A stretch of DNA of 64,000 nucleotides from Cystobasidiopsis lactophilus (GCA_001599975.1 BCIO01000002.1:1240001-1304000); one strand, 5' to 3'; positions 42,536 to 54,622 are shown, counted from the stretch's first letter. The notes: generated by a model from the sequence alone, not told the origin. A program made the numbers and translations.

Positions 42536-45500
42536 TCCGAAAGTTTCTGGAGATTGAGGGACGGCTATCAGTTTTGAAAGACCTGAAAGCCAGTGTTCGC
42601 AACCTACCCTGAGAGCTTCTCTATAGGCGTCCAAAGTGGTCTTGAGCCGATTCCGGTCTGCCAGCGTGTTCTCGTCTTCTTGAAGCAGATCGGCGAACAG
42701 GCTCTCCTTGTACAGCGCCTTGACCAGCCGGTTCTGCACCGTCTCGCAGGTCTCGTTGACGAGGTAGTGCATGATCGACTGTGTTGCTTCAGACATCAGC
42801 CACGTCTATATGGGGAAAGGGGAAGGGCGGCACCTTTGGCACCAAATCTTGGATGGTCTGGCGCACTATTGAGAAGTAGGCGGTGATCATGCTTTGGATG
42901 AGCGGCACAGAGTGGGTCTCAACGTCGGAAAGCCCTAGAGAGTCGTCGTCCAAGTTGCTCTGTAAGACAGACTCCACGCGCTTACGACACGAAGGTTCTC
43001 AGACCGGTGGCAGAACTCACGGCATCGAGATGCTTCTCCAAGCTCTTCATGTCGAACGCGGCGGCACTCCCTTCTAGGCCTCGGCGGCCAGAAAGAGGGT
43101 TGTCTGCTCGCGTCTCTGTGAGGTCGGGCAGAGGTCCACCTCGCTGATTCGGCGGGCCATTCGGCATGGTAGCCGTCCCGAAGAAGTAGTTGAGGCTGCG
43201 AGGACTCCACTCTGCATCAAAAGAGGCTCAGGAAGAAGAGCGAGGTCAACTCACAAGGAGTCCTTCGCGCCACCCGGGCCATTATAGTTGGGGGAGCCCG
43301 ACCGAGTGGAGATGGATGGCGCCTGTGCATGCCCACCGTGCCGAGGAGCAGGCATGGCCACTGGTCGGTCGTGCATCGAGGAAGAAGCCGACCGGGACTT
43401 GTGGCCGTGCTCGTGGGAGCCGCCGCGCCCGTTGAGCTTGGCGTCTGGATACACCACGTCGTTCTCCTCGTCGTTCGAGCCGGTGGATCTTGCATCCCCA
43501 TCGATCTGTGGCAGAAAATGAGGCGGAGGGATCAGCCTGGCACTGGTTGGGAGTGTTCTCTGCGCACCTTGCGATTCTCTGGTGCGCGCCTCCGCTGCGC
43601 CTCGTGGTCCGCTTGCTGGTTGGCCACCGCCGCTCTGCGCATGCACGAAGTGGTCATCTCCTGGAAGAGCGGGTGCTTGGTATTGATGTAGGCCGTCTGG
43701 ATCTGGATCAAGCTCTTGACGACGTCGATGGTCGGGCCTAGCCTCTCCCGCAGCAGCTCGGACACGACCTCGATGATCTGCGCCTGCAGGCGGGGGTACC
43801 GGGACAGCTCGGTGGAGGTGCAAGAGTGGCAGAACTTCATGAGCTCCTCGTACACCAGGTCGACGCAGCGCAGGCTGGACGGCTCGAGCAGGCGGATCTG
43901 CGGCCGGACGAGCATCTCGAACGCCTTTTCCGGCATGAACAGGCTGGGCCGGGCGCCGGTCGAGTTGCGAATGGCGATGCCAATTTCTCGGGGCGCCAGG
44001 TTGTGCATTGGGTTGATGGACTCCAGCGCGCGGCCAAACTTGAGATCGAAGATTTGGAGGATGCGGGCGCCACCGACGAGCTCCTTGGTGGATTGCTCTG
44101 GTTGGTTGCCTTCGATGGAAGCCACAAAGTCCCGCGAGAAGCGGTTCATTAGGCTGAGAATAAGCGAGCCCCGGTGTTGTTCACCATGGAAGGCGGCGTC
44201 GCCATAAGCGTTGAGCTCTTGTGTCGTTTGCCCAATCACTGTGCGAGAAAAGGTGGATCCAGTTTCAGCTGCAGTCGACAGATGGAGGAGGAACAGCCGC
44301 ACAGGTCATCAATCGCGCTTTCAAGTCTGGCAACCTGTCCCGAATGTGGATGAGGAGCACCTGTGGCGTGCGATAGATGGACCCATTAGCAACGAATAGC
44401 CAATGATTAGAAGTGGGCCGCCAAACGCACATTGTTCAAGGTCTTGGTGAGGTAGCGGGTACCACATCGGTGGGCGATGAGCCTGTAAGCTGGGTGGGTC
44501 CTGAAGAAGTCCTCCTCGGCCGCCAAGGCGTCGGCCATGGGCCGGTCCTCCATGATGTCCTGCTGGGAACGGTTGACGACGCCGATGAAGCCGAGCTTGA
44601 GCGGGTAGACGCGGCCGGTGAGGATGTCGATCGCATTGGTGCCATTGTCCATGAGGTCGAGCTTGGTGAGGACGCCCAAGGTGCGCCGGCCTTCTGGATC
44701 CACCGTCCTGGCCAGCTTGAGGGAGTCGGAGTTGGCCAGGTCGACATTGGCCGGTGAAATGGCGAGGATGACGCTGATGTGCCCCATTTTGCGTCAGCTA
44801 GATTTTCTCCCGGCCGTCGACGTTCGAACACACCAATTGGGTTTTGAAATGTAGTCTAGAACCAGGGAGCGGATTTGACGTTCAATGTCCGTGGGCTGTG
44901 GAGCAAAGTGATGAGTGGATGTCACATTCAATGCGAGAGGAGCAGCTTTACCTGGTCGCCAACTGGAATCTGTGCATTGTTGAAGAATATTGAGACACTG
45001 CAATGTCACAGAGAAGGCATGGCGTACTTTAGTTAAGCCAGGTAGATCTACAAGCGTCAAGTTGGTGACCCGTTCCGAATACAGCTTGAGGTGAACTGTG
45101 GGAGAGGTAGCCTTGTTGAGGACGCTGCCCTACTGGGCAGCCGATCGACACGCACTTGGAAGCTTTGAGATGCCCTTGTTGGCGCCGGTGACCCGCTTGG
45201 TCTCATTCTCGATCTCCCTCCGCACCTCGTTGAAGTCGTAAAAGCGCTGGTGGGTGTGGAGGAACTCTGCGTACTCGCGGGGGTTGATGCCCGCCTTGTT
45301 GGGATTGCTGGGCGTGGACTGGGTAGGGAGGTTGCTGGTGGAGTAGCCGTGGGGAGGCTGTTGTTGGGAGGAGGACGAGCTGGAGCTGGCCGGCGTCGGG
45401 GCGCTCGGAGCCAAGTGGATGAGCTGGAGCACGAGCGGGCGGCGGGTGACGATGCCAGAGCCTCTAGGGAGGAAGTCGCGGCCGACAATGTTCTGTTTGA

Positions 45501-45805
45501 GAGCGCAGGGTTCAAGCACCGGCCTGCAAAGCAATGCACCCAAGCGAGACGACCGACCTCGAGCACCGATGACTTGCCCGACGATTGAGCGCCAACTGTT
45601 ACAATCTGCGGCAGATCCACGCTCTCGCCGCCTGTTCGACGAAGGTGAGCTTGACCTGCAAGGGAGGTTTGCGCCGGCCAAACACGAACCAATGGCATGG
45701 AAAATGTCTTGCAGCCTGAGACTCGCCCTTGAGCTCTCTGGCACTGGCGTCTGCAGGGCCAAATCTAACTCACTCATTGACCTTGGAGATCAGGTCTTGC
45801 TCCAT
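42536..45805 (-). CDS. VPS1: Dynamin-like GTPase Vps1
   Basis: Membrane-scission GTPase for vacuolar sorting, endocytosis and peroxisome division. The ATG at 45805 gives [10 protein letters not shown], spliced to [10 protein letters not shown] and then [20 protein letters not shown] (G1). G2 is [19 protein letters not shown]3 DLPGLTK and G4 TKLDLMD. Between G2 and G3 there is a Ser/Gln/Pro-rich insert (residues after LAPSAPTP), a place where yeast Vps1 also carries an insert. The middle/stalk domain includes NDIDARIPF-equivalent text ([16 protein letters not shown]). A Ser/His-rich linker replaces a PH domain. The GED starts [19 protein letters not shown]. Final exon: splicing at GTAGGT gives an end [11 protein letters not shown] at 42536; reading through gives YLERS with a stop at 42515. 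Convergent with the myosin light chain. Confidence 0.95.
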
Positions 45806-46089
45806 ATTGCGAATGTGGCTGGACGAGCGAGAAAGACGGAGGACGCAAGCGGCCGGCAGGATGGGCACGCGCCTGCTGGGACCGTGCCTTGTGGGTGGCT
45901 CACATTCGCGGCGTGCTAGGACTTCTTAAGACCCCATGAGTTGACCTATTTAACAATTCGAAGCCAGCAAGGGGAATATCAGAATGGCAGAGCGCGTCCG
46001 CCCCAAAATTTGCCACCCTGCCCTCCGAGTTTCAAAGCTTGGCCCATCTAGGAGAACCCCTGCCGTCGATCAAGCAAGCATCAGTATTT

Positions 46090-47338
46090 TCAGAGTTTAC
46101 CCATCCTGTAGAATAGTCAGCTCCGTTAAACAGACACAACGAGGGAGTTCTGCTGACCTCTGAGCTCCGTCCAAACGGATCGTTGTCCCGTTGAGCATCG
46201 GGTTTTCAGCAACGCTGATGACCAGGTGGGCAAACTCTGAAGACTTGCCCAGGCGCGCTGGGAAGACGGTGCCGTCGAGCAAGTTAGCGCGCGCTTTGGG
46301 CGGCAGCTTGTCGCCCATGGCGGTCGCAAACGGAGCGGGCGCGATGGCTACTACTCGAACGCCAAAGCGAGCCATGTCTCTCGCAATTGGCAAGACCATT
46401 CCGGTCAAACCGGCTGTCGCAGCACTTGATTAGCTTAGGATCAAGAACAAAAAGGTGCTGGCGCACCTTTGGAAACGGCATACTGGAGGATCAAAGACTT
46501 TAGCCTCTGAGGTTTAGAGCAGGGATAATCGATCTCACAGCAGTTTGACCATCTTGGCCATCCTGGTAGCTGATGGAGGAAACGAGGATGACGATGCCCC
46601 GGTCTTCGTCTGTCGTTCCCGGCACGCTGTTGGGAACCGACCCGTCGGGCTGGATGATCGCATCCAGCTTGGCGCGCCGCTTCGGCCTCGGGTAGCCTTT
46701 GACGATTTGTGCTGCTACCAGACGGGAAAGGTTGAAGGTCCCCACCAAGTTGATGTCGATGACTTGTTGAAAGGCATCCCTACAATGCTTGGTCAATTCC
46801 CGCGTCTTGTGCTTGACGTCGACACAATCTCACAGGCTAGCAGGTTCGCCGTTCATAGCCACTAGAGGTTGAGCAAACGCGATGCCCCCGCAGTTCACTG
46901 AATTCCGGCCCAAGTTAGATGGAGCCAATGCTGTTTCGGAGGCCCAGGGCGACCAGCTCACCGACTCCCGCGGTTTTCTTGCCAGGCCACTTCTTCTCAG
47001 CAGCAGCAATTGCAGCGGTAATATCCTCCTCGCTCCGGACGTCGCATTTCGCAAACAGGGCCTTGTCCGACCCAAGATCGCTCACGACTGGCATGCGGGG
47101 TCTCAGTGAGCAGGGAAGACAATTTGCGCGCGCATGGACCTTGCCTTTTTGTCCAGCTTCGGAATTGAGATCCAAAACAACGACGAGAGCGTCGCGGGCC
47201 ACCAACGCTTTCGCAGTGTCGAGACCTTTCGGAAGTGGCGGGTGCTGAGCTTGCTACTCGAAGCTTCATGCAGACGACTCTACCTAGACCTGAGGCTCCA
47301 CCCGACACGTAGTAAAGATGATCGCAGAAAGGCGGCAT
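46090..47338 (-). CDS. Short-chain dehydrogenase, HSD10 (3-hydroxyacyl-CoA dehydrogenase type 2)-like
   Basis: Classical SDR, NAD-dependent. After an ATG at 47338 the Gly motif is VSGGASGLG, spliced to LDTAKALVARDALVVVLDLN (the Asp after the second strand favours NAD). VNCGGIA is the N-A-G-equivalent strand, INLVGTFNLSRL the fourth helix, and VSSISYQDGQDGQTA the catalytic Ser strand. It is spliced to YAVSKAGLTGMVLPIARDMA with the Y-x-x-x-K pair. The loop APAPFATAMGDKLP and the end RLDGAQRMGKL match HSD10-like enzymes, which act in mitochondrial fatty-acid, isoleucine or steroid oxidation. About seven introns; the final two codon joints were fixed by these motifs. Start codon less sure than the rest. 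Confidence 0.85.
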
Positions 47339-47453
47339 GTTCTCGGGGCGTCAACGAGCGTGCTCAAGAGGCGTCCGCCGAACTGAGCTCGGAGCAGGCA
47401 GCCATGACGCGCCACATGCGGGTTTCAAAGGTCTAAATGTGTCTAGTTCCCGT

Positions 47454-48781
47454 TCAGTCAACGTTCAAAGCTGGAACGAAGTACTAGAGTAGAAATTTGT
47501 TAGCAATCGGCGAACGATAATGACTGGGTGGCAAAAGAGTGTGCTCACGGTAAGAACCCCTCCCTCGCTTGGCCCATTGCCTATGTACGCGTAGAATATA
47601 CAGCAGTAGTTGTCGCATAAGGCTGTGGAGACCGGCATCACCCAGGAAGATAGATCAAATACGCTTCGATGCTCACAAGCGATGGTCGTGCCAGCAATGA
47701 CATGGCTTGACAAGAACTTGATGAGGCTCTTGGCACCAAGGTTGACGCTGTAGAACTGAAGGTCGTCTTGGGTGGACCGGGGTTCCGCGTTAGCCTCTTC
47801 GTCTCCTAGCGATGGGTGCGACAAATTGGTCCAGTCGGTTTGGACGTTGGCGGCGTCCGTTTCGGTCCGGAGATACAGCTGTCCCGAGTGATTCGCAGCG
47901 ATGGATATGTTGCTGCCGATCTTGCTCATTCGCGAGGCGACAGTGAGGAGGCTGTTCAATTTTGGCAAGACGATGTGCACCTAAACATCGACGTTTGTGA
48001 GCTGAAAACTTCGATTCGGGATGTGAAGCTCACATCTGGTTCTGGGCAGCGAGGCTCTTGATAGTTGGCCATCTCAGTGGGCTTCAGAACCTTGATTGCC
48101 ACCTCTTGAGTCACGTCCAAACGCTTGCCGGTAGAGCTCTGGTCCAGTCGACGCCTTAGTACGTACGCCCCCTTCATTTGACCAGAATCTCCAACTCACG
48201 GCACTTTGTATTTGAATGCCTAAGAACGGCGTGGTGCCCTTCTTGCTGAGACGAATGACAACTTGGAGGGCGCCTTCGGCCGATTTGAATGCTCTACGCG
48301 ATTTTTGACCGTATTCATAGAGGGTTCTTCCACAACAACTCACCTGAGAAGCGCTTCGACCATGACTTCCATGTAGATTTCGTTGTCCGCGTTAGACTCG
48401 ATGCGGTAGGACGAGAAGAGGATGTCCTGTCCAGTCCCGCTTCAATCTTGCTTCAATCAGATGGCGCTTGGAGTCCACATCACTCACTCTCTCGAAAGTG
48501 CTAAGAGAGTCGAGCACAAATCAGTGTCATTTAGAGCCATAGGGGGATCCGAAGCTCACGCCCAAATTTGGACATCGCTCGCTGCAGTGGAGTCCCCATT
48601 GCAGATCCATTGGCACTGGTCTTCTTTGAGCTTGAGCAGGCATTTCTTGGTAGATTTGGCAAGCGCCGTTAGCAAGCCTGCATCGATATGGTTGAGAAAC
48701 AGCCAAAGAGCTTCAGCGTCATGCGAATAACGACTTGCGCGTGAACAAATCGAGGCTCGCGACCTCCGCCCTAAAGCGCAT
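47454..48781 (-). CDS. HUS1: Checkpoint-clamp subunit Hus1
   Basis: Part of the Rad9-Rad1-Hus1 clamp that loads at damaged DNA and activates the checkpoint kinase. The start MRFRAEVASLDLFTR fits the PCNA-like N-end. LLTALAKSTKKCLLKLKEDQ, ILFSSYRIESNADNEIYMEV and EALLRALKSAEGALQVVIRL follow, then DVTQEVAIKVLK. The second half has LPKLNSLLTVASRMSKIGSN and ISIAANHSGQLYLRTETD, a hallmark of Hus1. The last exon, spliced at GTGAGC, ends GGVLTYFVPALNVD at 47454. The join between exon 1 and LLTALAKS is not clean in my hands: visible GT donors give the wrong phase, so either a non-standard donor or another first exon is used. About 106 bp separates its ATG from the questin-oxidase-like gene. Confidence 0.85.
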
Positions 48782-48886
48782 TCGTCAGTCGACGTTGTCG
48801 ATTAGCCTAGTGCATGACCAGCGGCGATGTCGCGGCAAGAGAGCGGCTGTCAGAGGGAGACCTGCTCTTGTTCCGCGTCAGCGAAG

Positions 48887-50800
48887 ATGTCGGAGCCAGA
48901 ACAGACAGAGCCGGAGCCTCAGCCAGAACAACCTCTGCCAGAGTCCAAAGAGGTCCCTGCTGAACCGATCGCGGAGAAGTCTGCTCGTCCGGACTCGCCC
49001 TCCCAATCACCGCCTGCGACCCCAAAGGCAACCGAGCTCAAGCCCCATGGCTACTCCACTTTGCTCTCCCAGGCTCAGGACCCGCTGGACCTCTTTGGCG
49101 AGATCAATTTGCCCTCCTCTGGCGTGCTGGCCCTGCCAGGAATGAGCTTCGAGTCCGCCAAAATGGCTCAAACGTGAGAGGCTCCCCATTCCGACCGCTT
49201 AGCGGCCATCGCTGACGCGACTTCAGTGTGCTCAACGAGAATCACCTACAAAACCACTGCTTTTTCACGAAAGGCGGTCTGCACAATCACTTGAGCCACC
49301 ACGTTCTGGCGGCTTTTTCCTTAGGGGCTTCGCCGGATCTCCTTCACAGCATTTACGATCTGCAGCTTCAAATGCAACGGCCAATGCCTGCCATTGAGCA
49401 AGAGATTACCGAGTCCAACTTTCACGAGTTCTTGGGGCAGGACGACGCCTATAGCGCTTATTTGGCGTTCTTTAGCAAGCGTCTGGAGACTGGCCAAGTC
49501 GCTTCCGTCCTCGAACGCTGGCTGTTCACCGACCCAGGGCATCAACTCCTTATCCGCACCGTATCAGGCGCTTTGCACCCTTGGATCCAGATAGGCTACG
49601 GCGTCGAATTTGGTCTTCCGGGTTTAGTCGCCGAAGGTCTTGCCCAGGCTGCGGTGCACTCACCCATGGCGGCCCCGCTCTTCGAATCCGATTTCTTGCC
49701 CACCTCTCGCCGCTCCAACAGCGTCTCCTTCTTCGACTTGACGTCGCGGTTGCACCTCAGCTCCGCCCCGGTCAAAGAGTCCTTCGCCTTTGCGGCGCGG
49801 TCGATGCCTCGCTCTGGACACCGCGAGACCAGAAAAGGCCTGTCTGGCTTCACTATTCTCTCGCACATGCTACAAGACCCGGAGCTCGCGCCCGGCGAAG
49901 CGAACTCAATGGGCGATTCGAGCAAATTCAAGTCCGCTTTGGAAAACAAAGGCCATCGGCTACGCATGTGGTGCGATGAATGGGTTGTGGACGATGAGGG
50001 TGGCTTTGAAGAGATTGCCGCGAAGACGGAGGAGCTCATCTGGATCGCCACGGTCATCTTTGCGGCTGCCTCCCGACCCGGGCGCACCCCGCTCCGCCTG
50101 GACTTCTTCACGATGCACGCATTGACGAGCAGCATCTTCCTCTGCTCGTTCGTCGAGGTCTTGAGCGCACCCAACCGCATAAAAGCGCTCCATGCCCACT
50201 TCCGTGTCATGCTTGCTTATTGGGTATCAAGAGGGCGGTGTGTCCTCCGGTTTCTCGAATGGATACGCGGACGCTGATTGCCCCGATCGATCTAGCCCTG
50301 CCTTGCACATTCAAGAAACCCTCCTCGCAGCCACCGCCACGCCCACCCCGCCGAATGTTCCGCAATTCGTACCAGGCGCTGTGGCCCGCGAGCTGAAAGC
50401 TCAGGTCAAAGGAAAATCCAAAGAGGGCCAGCCACTGGACACCACGCCAGTGGATTTGGGGGACACCGGAGGCCCGAACTCGAAGGGGAGGACGACGACG
50501 ACCAACGTCTGGTCAGCTATCATAGCCAGTGCAGCCGACCACCCCGACGAGCATGTCACGAAAACCATTCGCTCGCTCTGCTTCGCCGCGTCACTTTTTG
50601 CCACTTCGCCGCCAGGCTATTTCAAGTCCGCGTTGCCCGGCACTGAAGTGATGGACGGTTCGATCTTTGTGAGGGCGGCTGGGATGACTTTGGACACCAT
50701 GGGTTGGGCGCGAGAGGATAAGGTAGTCTCCGCGGACTGGGACAGGAGCGTCCTTGGGTTTGACGAAGCGTGGGAAGAGGCAAAGAGCAAGGCTGACTGA
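48887..50800 (+). CDS. Questin-oxidase-like protein (AflY / DUF4243 family)
   Basis: Family members catalyse Baeyer-Villiger-type ring cleavage of anthraquinones in ascomycete polyketide pathways; basidiomycete homologues are mostly uncharacterised. The ATG at 48887 begins a Pro/Glu-rich tail; after an intron the domain has KGGLHNHLSHHVLAAFSLGA with the conserved His pair, then IYDLQLQMQRPMPAI. Further blocks are LGQDDAYSAYLAFFSKRLET, HPWIQIGYGVEFGLPGLVAE and LDFFTMHALTSSIFL. A donor inside the arginine codon of SRGR joins PALHI; an alternative unspliced reading ends at 50277. The end WEEAKSKAD is at 50800. About 600 residues. Three exons only, unusual for this window. Divergent from HUS1. 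Confidence 0.83.
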
Positions 50801-50934
50801 GTCTTTCCAGCATGTAAATAGCACATAAATCCTTTTCTCGATTCGATTGTGAATGCAAGATGTATAGAACCGATTAGGGTATGCTGGGATCGTAAGTAAG
50901 GGTCCGTGATGTCGTCCGTTTTCCCCTGCAGCAT

Positions 50935-52412
50935 CTAGAACACATGTCTACGCTTCTTTGCGCCGCCGATGACCTGGCCCAAATCGTCGATCGAGAGGCC
51001 CGACGTTGCTTCTGCGCCCGTGTGGCCATTGATGACGATCTCTGGGTTTGCCAGGCTGCTCACAGCGTTGTTGGATGGAGAGTTGGTCGTTGATGTTGTA
51101 ACAGAGGTAGTCGACGTTGAGGAAGAAGTGATCGACGACGAAATTGGGGCCGAAGAGAAGGCCGATGACGACGCAGAGGCCGACGACGATGCGGCCGACG
51201 AAGAGAGCGAGCTCGAAGAAGATGAGGTGCTTGTGCTGCTGGGGCTTGTCGTTTTGCTGGTAGAGCTTGTGGTAGATGTTGTTGACGTCTTTGAAGTTGT
51301 GCGAACGGAAGTAGTCTTCGAGTTCTGGTGAGTTGTGCGGGTTTTGGTGTTGTGTCGGGAAGTGACGAGCTTGTTGCTCGGGTTCGTAGACGTGAATTGT
51401 GAGTCCTTGCTCTTGGTGGAGCATGGTGCAGAGGTGGTGGACGTCACTGCGGCGTTGGCCGTCAATCTATAGGGTCGGGGTAAGCTTTCGGTCGGGCGAG
51501 CAAGATTGCCACTTACCCGTTGATGACTTGCACGCTTCCAACAAGGTACCCTTGCGTTGGAAAGTAGTTGCCTGGAAGCAGCTATTAGCGATTTGGGCGC
51601 ATTCGGGGCATAGGTAACTCACTGGTGAGCCAGGTAAATTCGATGTTGTCCATGATGCAGTCCATCGCTAAATATACCTCGTAGTCGTTGTCGGCTAACG
51701 AACGCAGGGTCGCCAACACCGAGTTGCTGGCAGATGTACCGCACATAACGACCTTCGAAACGGCTTTTGCCCGCAAAAGCAACAACAGCTCCGTACCAAA
51801 GGTAGCGTCATCCCTCTGTGAACGCCAGATGAGACCCTTTGCCGTCATAACGTTGAGAGCATGGACGCACCACTGTGTCTACAACGCTCTCAGAGTCCAG
51901 TGGCTCGAAGCCGCTCTGAAATTGTGTCCAGTTGGTCCCCGCCACTGCAAGGCCAGAGTCCCGGAAGCCGCTCAGTGGCACATTGGACGCGGGTAATGCT
52001 GTATAGTTGGCATCGAATTGAAAACGGGAATGGATGACCAAGCCAGCCGCCGCGTCTCGCACAGCTTCCAGCAGCGTTGCCGTCGCATTCAGGAAACCGT
52101 CGACGGTTTCTATGTTCGTTGTGTTGGAGTTGGTAGTGTTCAAAATTTCGACAATGCCTTGTTCAAAATTGAGGAAGAGAAAGCTGCACGCCAGTGAGTT
52201 CTCCGTGCCTAAGGCTTCACAGCTGAAGGGACGTACGCGGTCGAGTTGCTGAAGTCCAAATTCAGCGGCGGTGTAGAGGTTTCCTGAACCAATGCACGCG
52301 AGAAGACATTCTTCGACTTGATTTGGGGAGCAGGCTGCGGTTTGGTCGACTTCGCTGCCGCCAGTTGGGCGAGCGCCAGCACTGTTGTGGCGAAATGTGC
52401 GAAATTTTTCAT
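50935..52412 (-). CDS. Secreted isochorismatase-like cysteine hydrolase with Ser/Thr-rich tail
   Basis: The ATG at 52412 starts a signal peptide (MKNFAHFATTVLALAQLAAA). After splicing, the domain opens STAFLFLNFEQGIVEIL, where the usual Asp of D-x-Q is Asn. GTNWTQFQSGFEPLD and the stretch GLIWRSQRDDATFGTEL carry the conserved K/R and F-x-x-T/S elements. VVMCGTSASNSVLATLRSLA holds the nucleophile Cys region, followed by DYEVYLAMDC. After YFPTQGYLVGSVQVIN comes a low-complexity Ser/Thr tail of about 120 residues, likely O-mannosylated, ending GGAKKRRHVF at 50935. No GPI signal. About five introns; the one before GLIWR is unclear in length. Isochorismatase-fold enzymes are usually intracellular, so a secreted, mucin-like version is unusual. 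Substrate unknown. Confidence 0.72.
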
Positions 52413-53036
52413 GGGCAGATCCGAAGGAAGGGTTCAAAGGAGTGACAGTAGAGACCTGCTCTTTTACTTGGTAGCTGGCAGAGAAGCAGAAGGCAAGACC
52501 TGGAGAGCACCATGCTGGGCAGCACTTCCCAAATGCGGCCCGAAATAAGGTTCTGGCGAAAGAAGTGCTTAAAGGGCGAGTGTTCGTTGTCACAAGAGTT
52601 TTTGCAGCTGTCAACAGGCCTTGTGAAAGTTAAAAGGCGTCGAAGGGCAGCCGGCATGGTCTCGAAGATAGAAGGAAACCAGGCTCAGCCTGGATTTTTC
52701 TGCTTTCAACCTTGGATGTCGACAGTCTGTTGTGGGATTTGGTGCTTTCTCGTGGTAATGTGCTACCTTTGATGCTTTTGAAGACGTGAAGCCGGGCCAT
52801 TGTGCTTTCGATCTTGGTTGGGGTGCACATCGGACTCGAATTCCAGCTCACACGGCGGCAGGCTGAGCATCCAAGGTGTCGTCCAGCTTTGGCGGCATGC
52901 GCGCGCAGCTTCTCCCTTCCAGAGATAACACGATTGATAGAGTCTTTCACGGTCTTTCGCACACTATCACGGCAGGCGCTCGAGAATGCCGTGCTCCCTC
53001 ATGATTCTTGGTGGCCTGTTGCCCTTTCCCGTCGAA
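52413..53036. other. Intergenic region, no gene seen
   Basis: It holds the isochorismatase-like gene's promoter and the 3' region of the SnoaL-like gene. Frames on both strands are short and lack domains. Confidence 0.5.
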
Positions 53037-53774
53037 CTAATCCCACCCAATCGGGTTGATTGTCGGGTTCAGAGCAGGCTGCCCACGTTTTGCGCTGCGA
53101 TTCAAGGCCGAGTGGAAGAACGACTTGACCTTGGTGACCTGTCGCAGCATCTCACGTCAGCCTTGCACCCTGGCGTGCACCACCTTTGCACTGACCTTTC
53201 CCTCTTCGTTGAAAGTCATCACCCAGCAGAACCACTGGTTGAAAGGCTGACCGTTCTTCTGCTGACCCATGACGTTCCACCGAACGATGCCCAGGCTTTC
53301 GCCTTCTACAATCTGCCTCCGGGTTGGTTGGTTTCAGCTTCAACCCAGCCGGTCGCGCGAAGTCTCACATGTATGTCCTCGACGACCGCTGGCATGGGGA
53401 GATTGACAACAGCAGGAAGCTGTCCCTTAATGCGTTGTCGCCATGTGTCTTTGGTCTGGCCGCTCGAAATGAGGACGTTTTCGGAACGCTAAAGATGGAC
53501 AACTCGCATAGATTCCGACTTCTGACACATCACACTGGCGACTGGGGTGCTCGGAGAGATTCCAGAGTTCCACCTACACCCGTTGTTAAATTGATAAGAG
53601 CCTCGCTGACTCTTTGAAGGAGACTCACGTCGTCTGTGAAGTAACCGAAGAAGTCATCGTATTCGTTGTAGCTGTACAATGTTAACGTGAATCATGTGAG
53701 TCGCTCGCAACCCACCCATTGGCGACCACACCGTCAAAAATTCTTCGAACCAGCTCTTCTGTGACCTTCGCCAT
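53037..53774 (-). CDS. SnoaL-like (NTF2-fold) protein, divergent copy A
   Basis: About 150-residue protein of the SnoaL/NTF2-like fold, used by polyketide cyclases, dehydratases and many small-molecule enzymes. The ATG at 53774 gives MAKVTEELVRRIFDGVVANG, spliced to YNEYDDFFGYFTDD (the helix and curved-sheet start of the fold). Later exons read DTWRQRIKGQLPAVVNL, VVEDIHVRLRATGWVEAETN, GIVRWNVMGQQKNGQPFNQW and FCWVMTFNEEGK, then KVKSFFHSALNR. It ends PTINPIGWD at 53037. The first half of exon 3 is uncertain in phase. It is paralogous to the plus-strand gene 160 bp away. Substrate is unknown. Confidence 0.68.
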
Positions 53775-53934
53775 GCTATGCAAACAATGCTGTGGTGTGC
53801 TCAGTGGTGCTTGTGGCGGAAAGCCCGGCGAATATATGGTGCTTTACTCCTTGCCGCCGCCAACATCAAAACGGCCCGTTTTCATGTGAGGGCACTTGCA
53901 GCCCCGCCTACCACCATAACCTCCATCCACCACC
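53775..53934. promoter_or_regulatory. Bidirectional promoter of the SnoaL-like pair
   Basis: 160 bp between two divergent ATGs. It must carry both start regions. No TATA box or binding site is clear to me. Confidence 0.5.
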
Positions 53935-54622
53935 ATGGTACAGGTCACAGAGCAACTGCTGCGCGATATCTTCGATCCATGCACGCGTGGAGACTACAGG
54001 CGATTTTTAGACACTATGGCGGAAGACATCTCTTGGTGGTTCGCTTCCTATGACCGAAACGTCGTGCAAGAGGCTGGCGAGTTTGTAAGCCTCTCAGACT
54101 TTGTCACAACCGAGGCTCAAAACTGGTCGAGGGCAGACAAAGGCCGAATGGCGCGACGTCCTCCTCGGCTCAATGCTTTCAGGTCGCCAGCTGCCGCCCG
54201 CTATCACCAAGATCGTGGCAATAAGGGTAAGTCCGCCATGCAAATAAAGATTGAGAGCTGAGTTCGTCGGCAGCCCTTTCCAAACGAGAATATGGCAATC
54301 GTCGAATGGGAGATGGACTGTATGTGGGTAAGCTGGATCCGTGATTTTGGTGCTGCGAGACCTTAATGGATCATCGAGCGAAAGCCGAACGGTGACAGCC
54401 ACAATCAAAGAATGTGCTGGTTCATGACTTTTGGAAGCGATGGAAAGGTCAGTCGACCTTCGCCCTCGCAAGTCGAAGCCTGCAGCTGATTTTGCCACAC
54501 AGTGCCACAAAATTCGTGCCTACCACAATACAGCACTGATAGAGGACGCCGTCGTGCGCAATCCGATGGACCCGGCCGAAATGCAAAGGCTGGCCAGGCG
54601 TCACTTGCAACCTGTGGACTGA
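53935..54622 (+). CDS. SnoaL-like (NTF2-fold) protein, divergent copy B
   Basis: Paralogue of the gene at 53037-53774. The ATG at 53935 (CACCATGG, strong context) gives MVQVTEQLLRDIFDPCTRGD and YRRFLDTMAEDISWWFASYD, aligned with copy A's N-end. Spliced blocks then match in order: WRDVLLGSMLSGRQLPPAIT, MAIVEWEMD and NQRMCWFMTFGSDGK, then CHKIRAYHNTALIEDAVV. It ends RRHLQPVD at 54622. Copies align over their whole length but are well diverged (roughly a third of residues shared by eye), so the duplication is old. Intron sites differ slightly. As a head-to-head pair with copy A, the two probably share a promoter and may act together. Confidence 0.68.
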
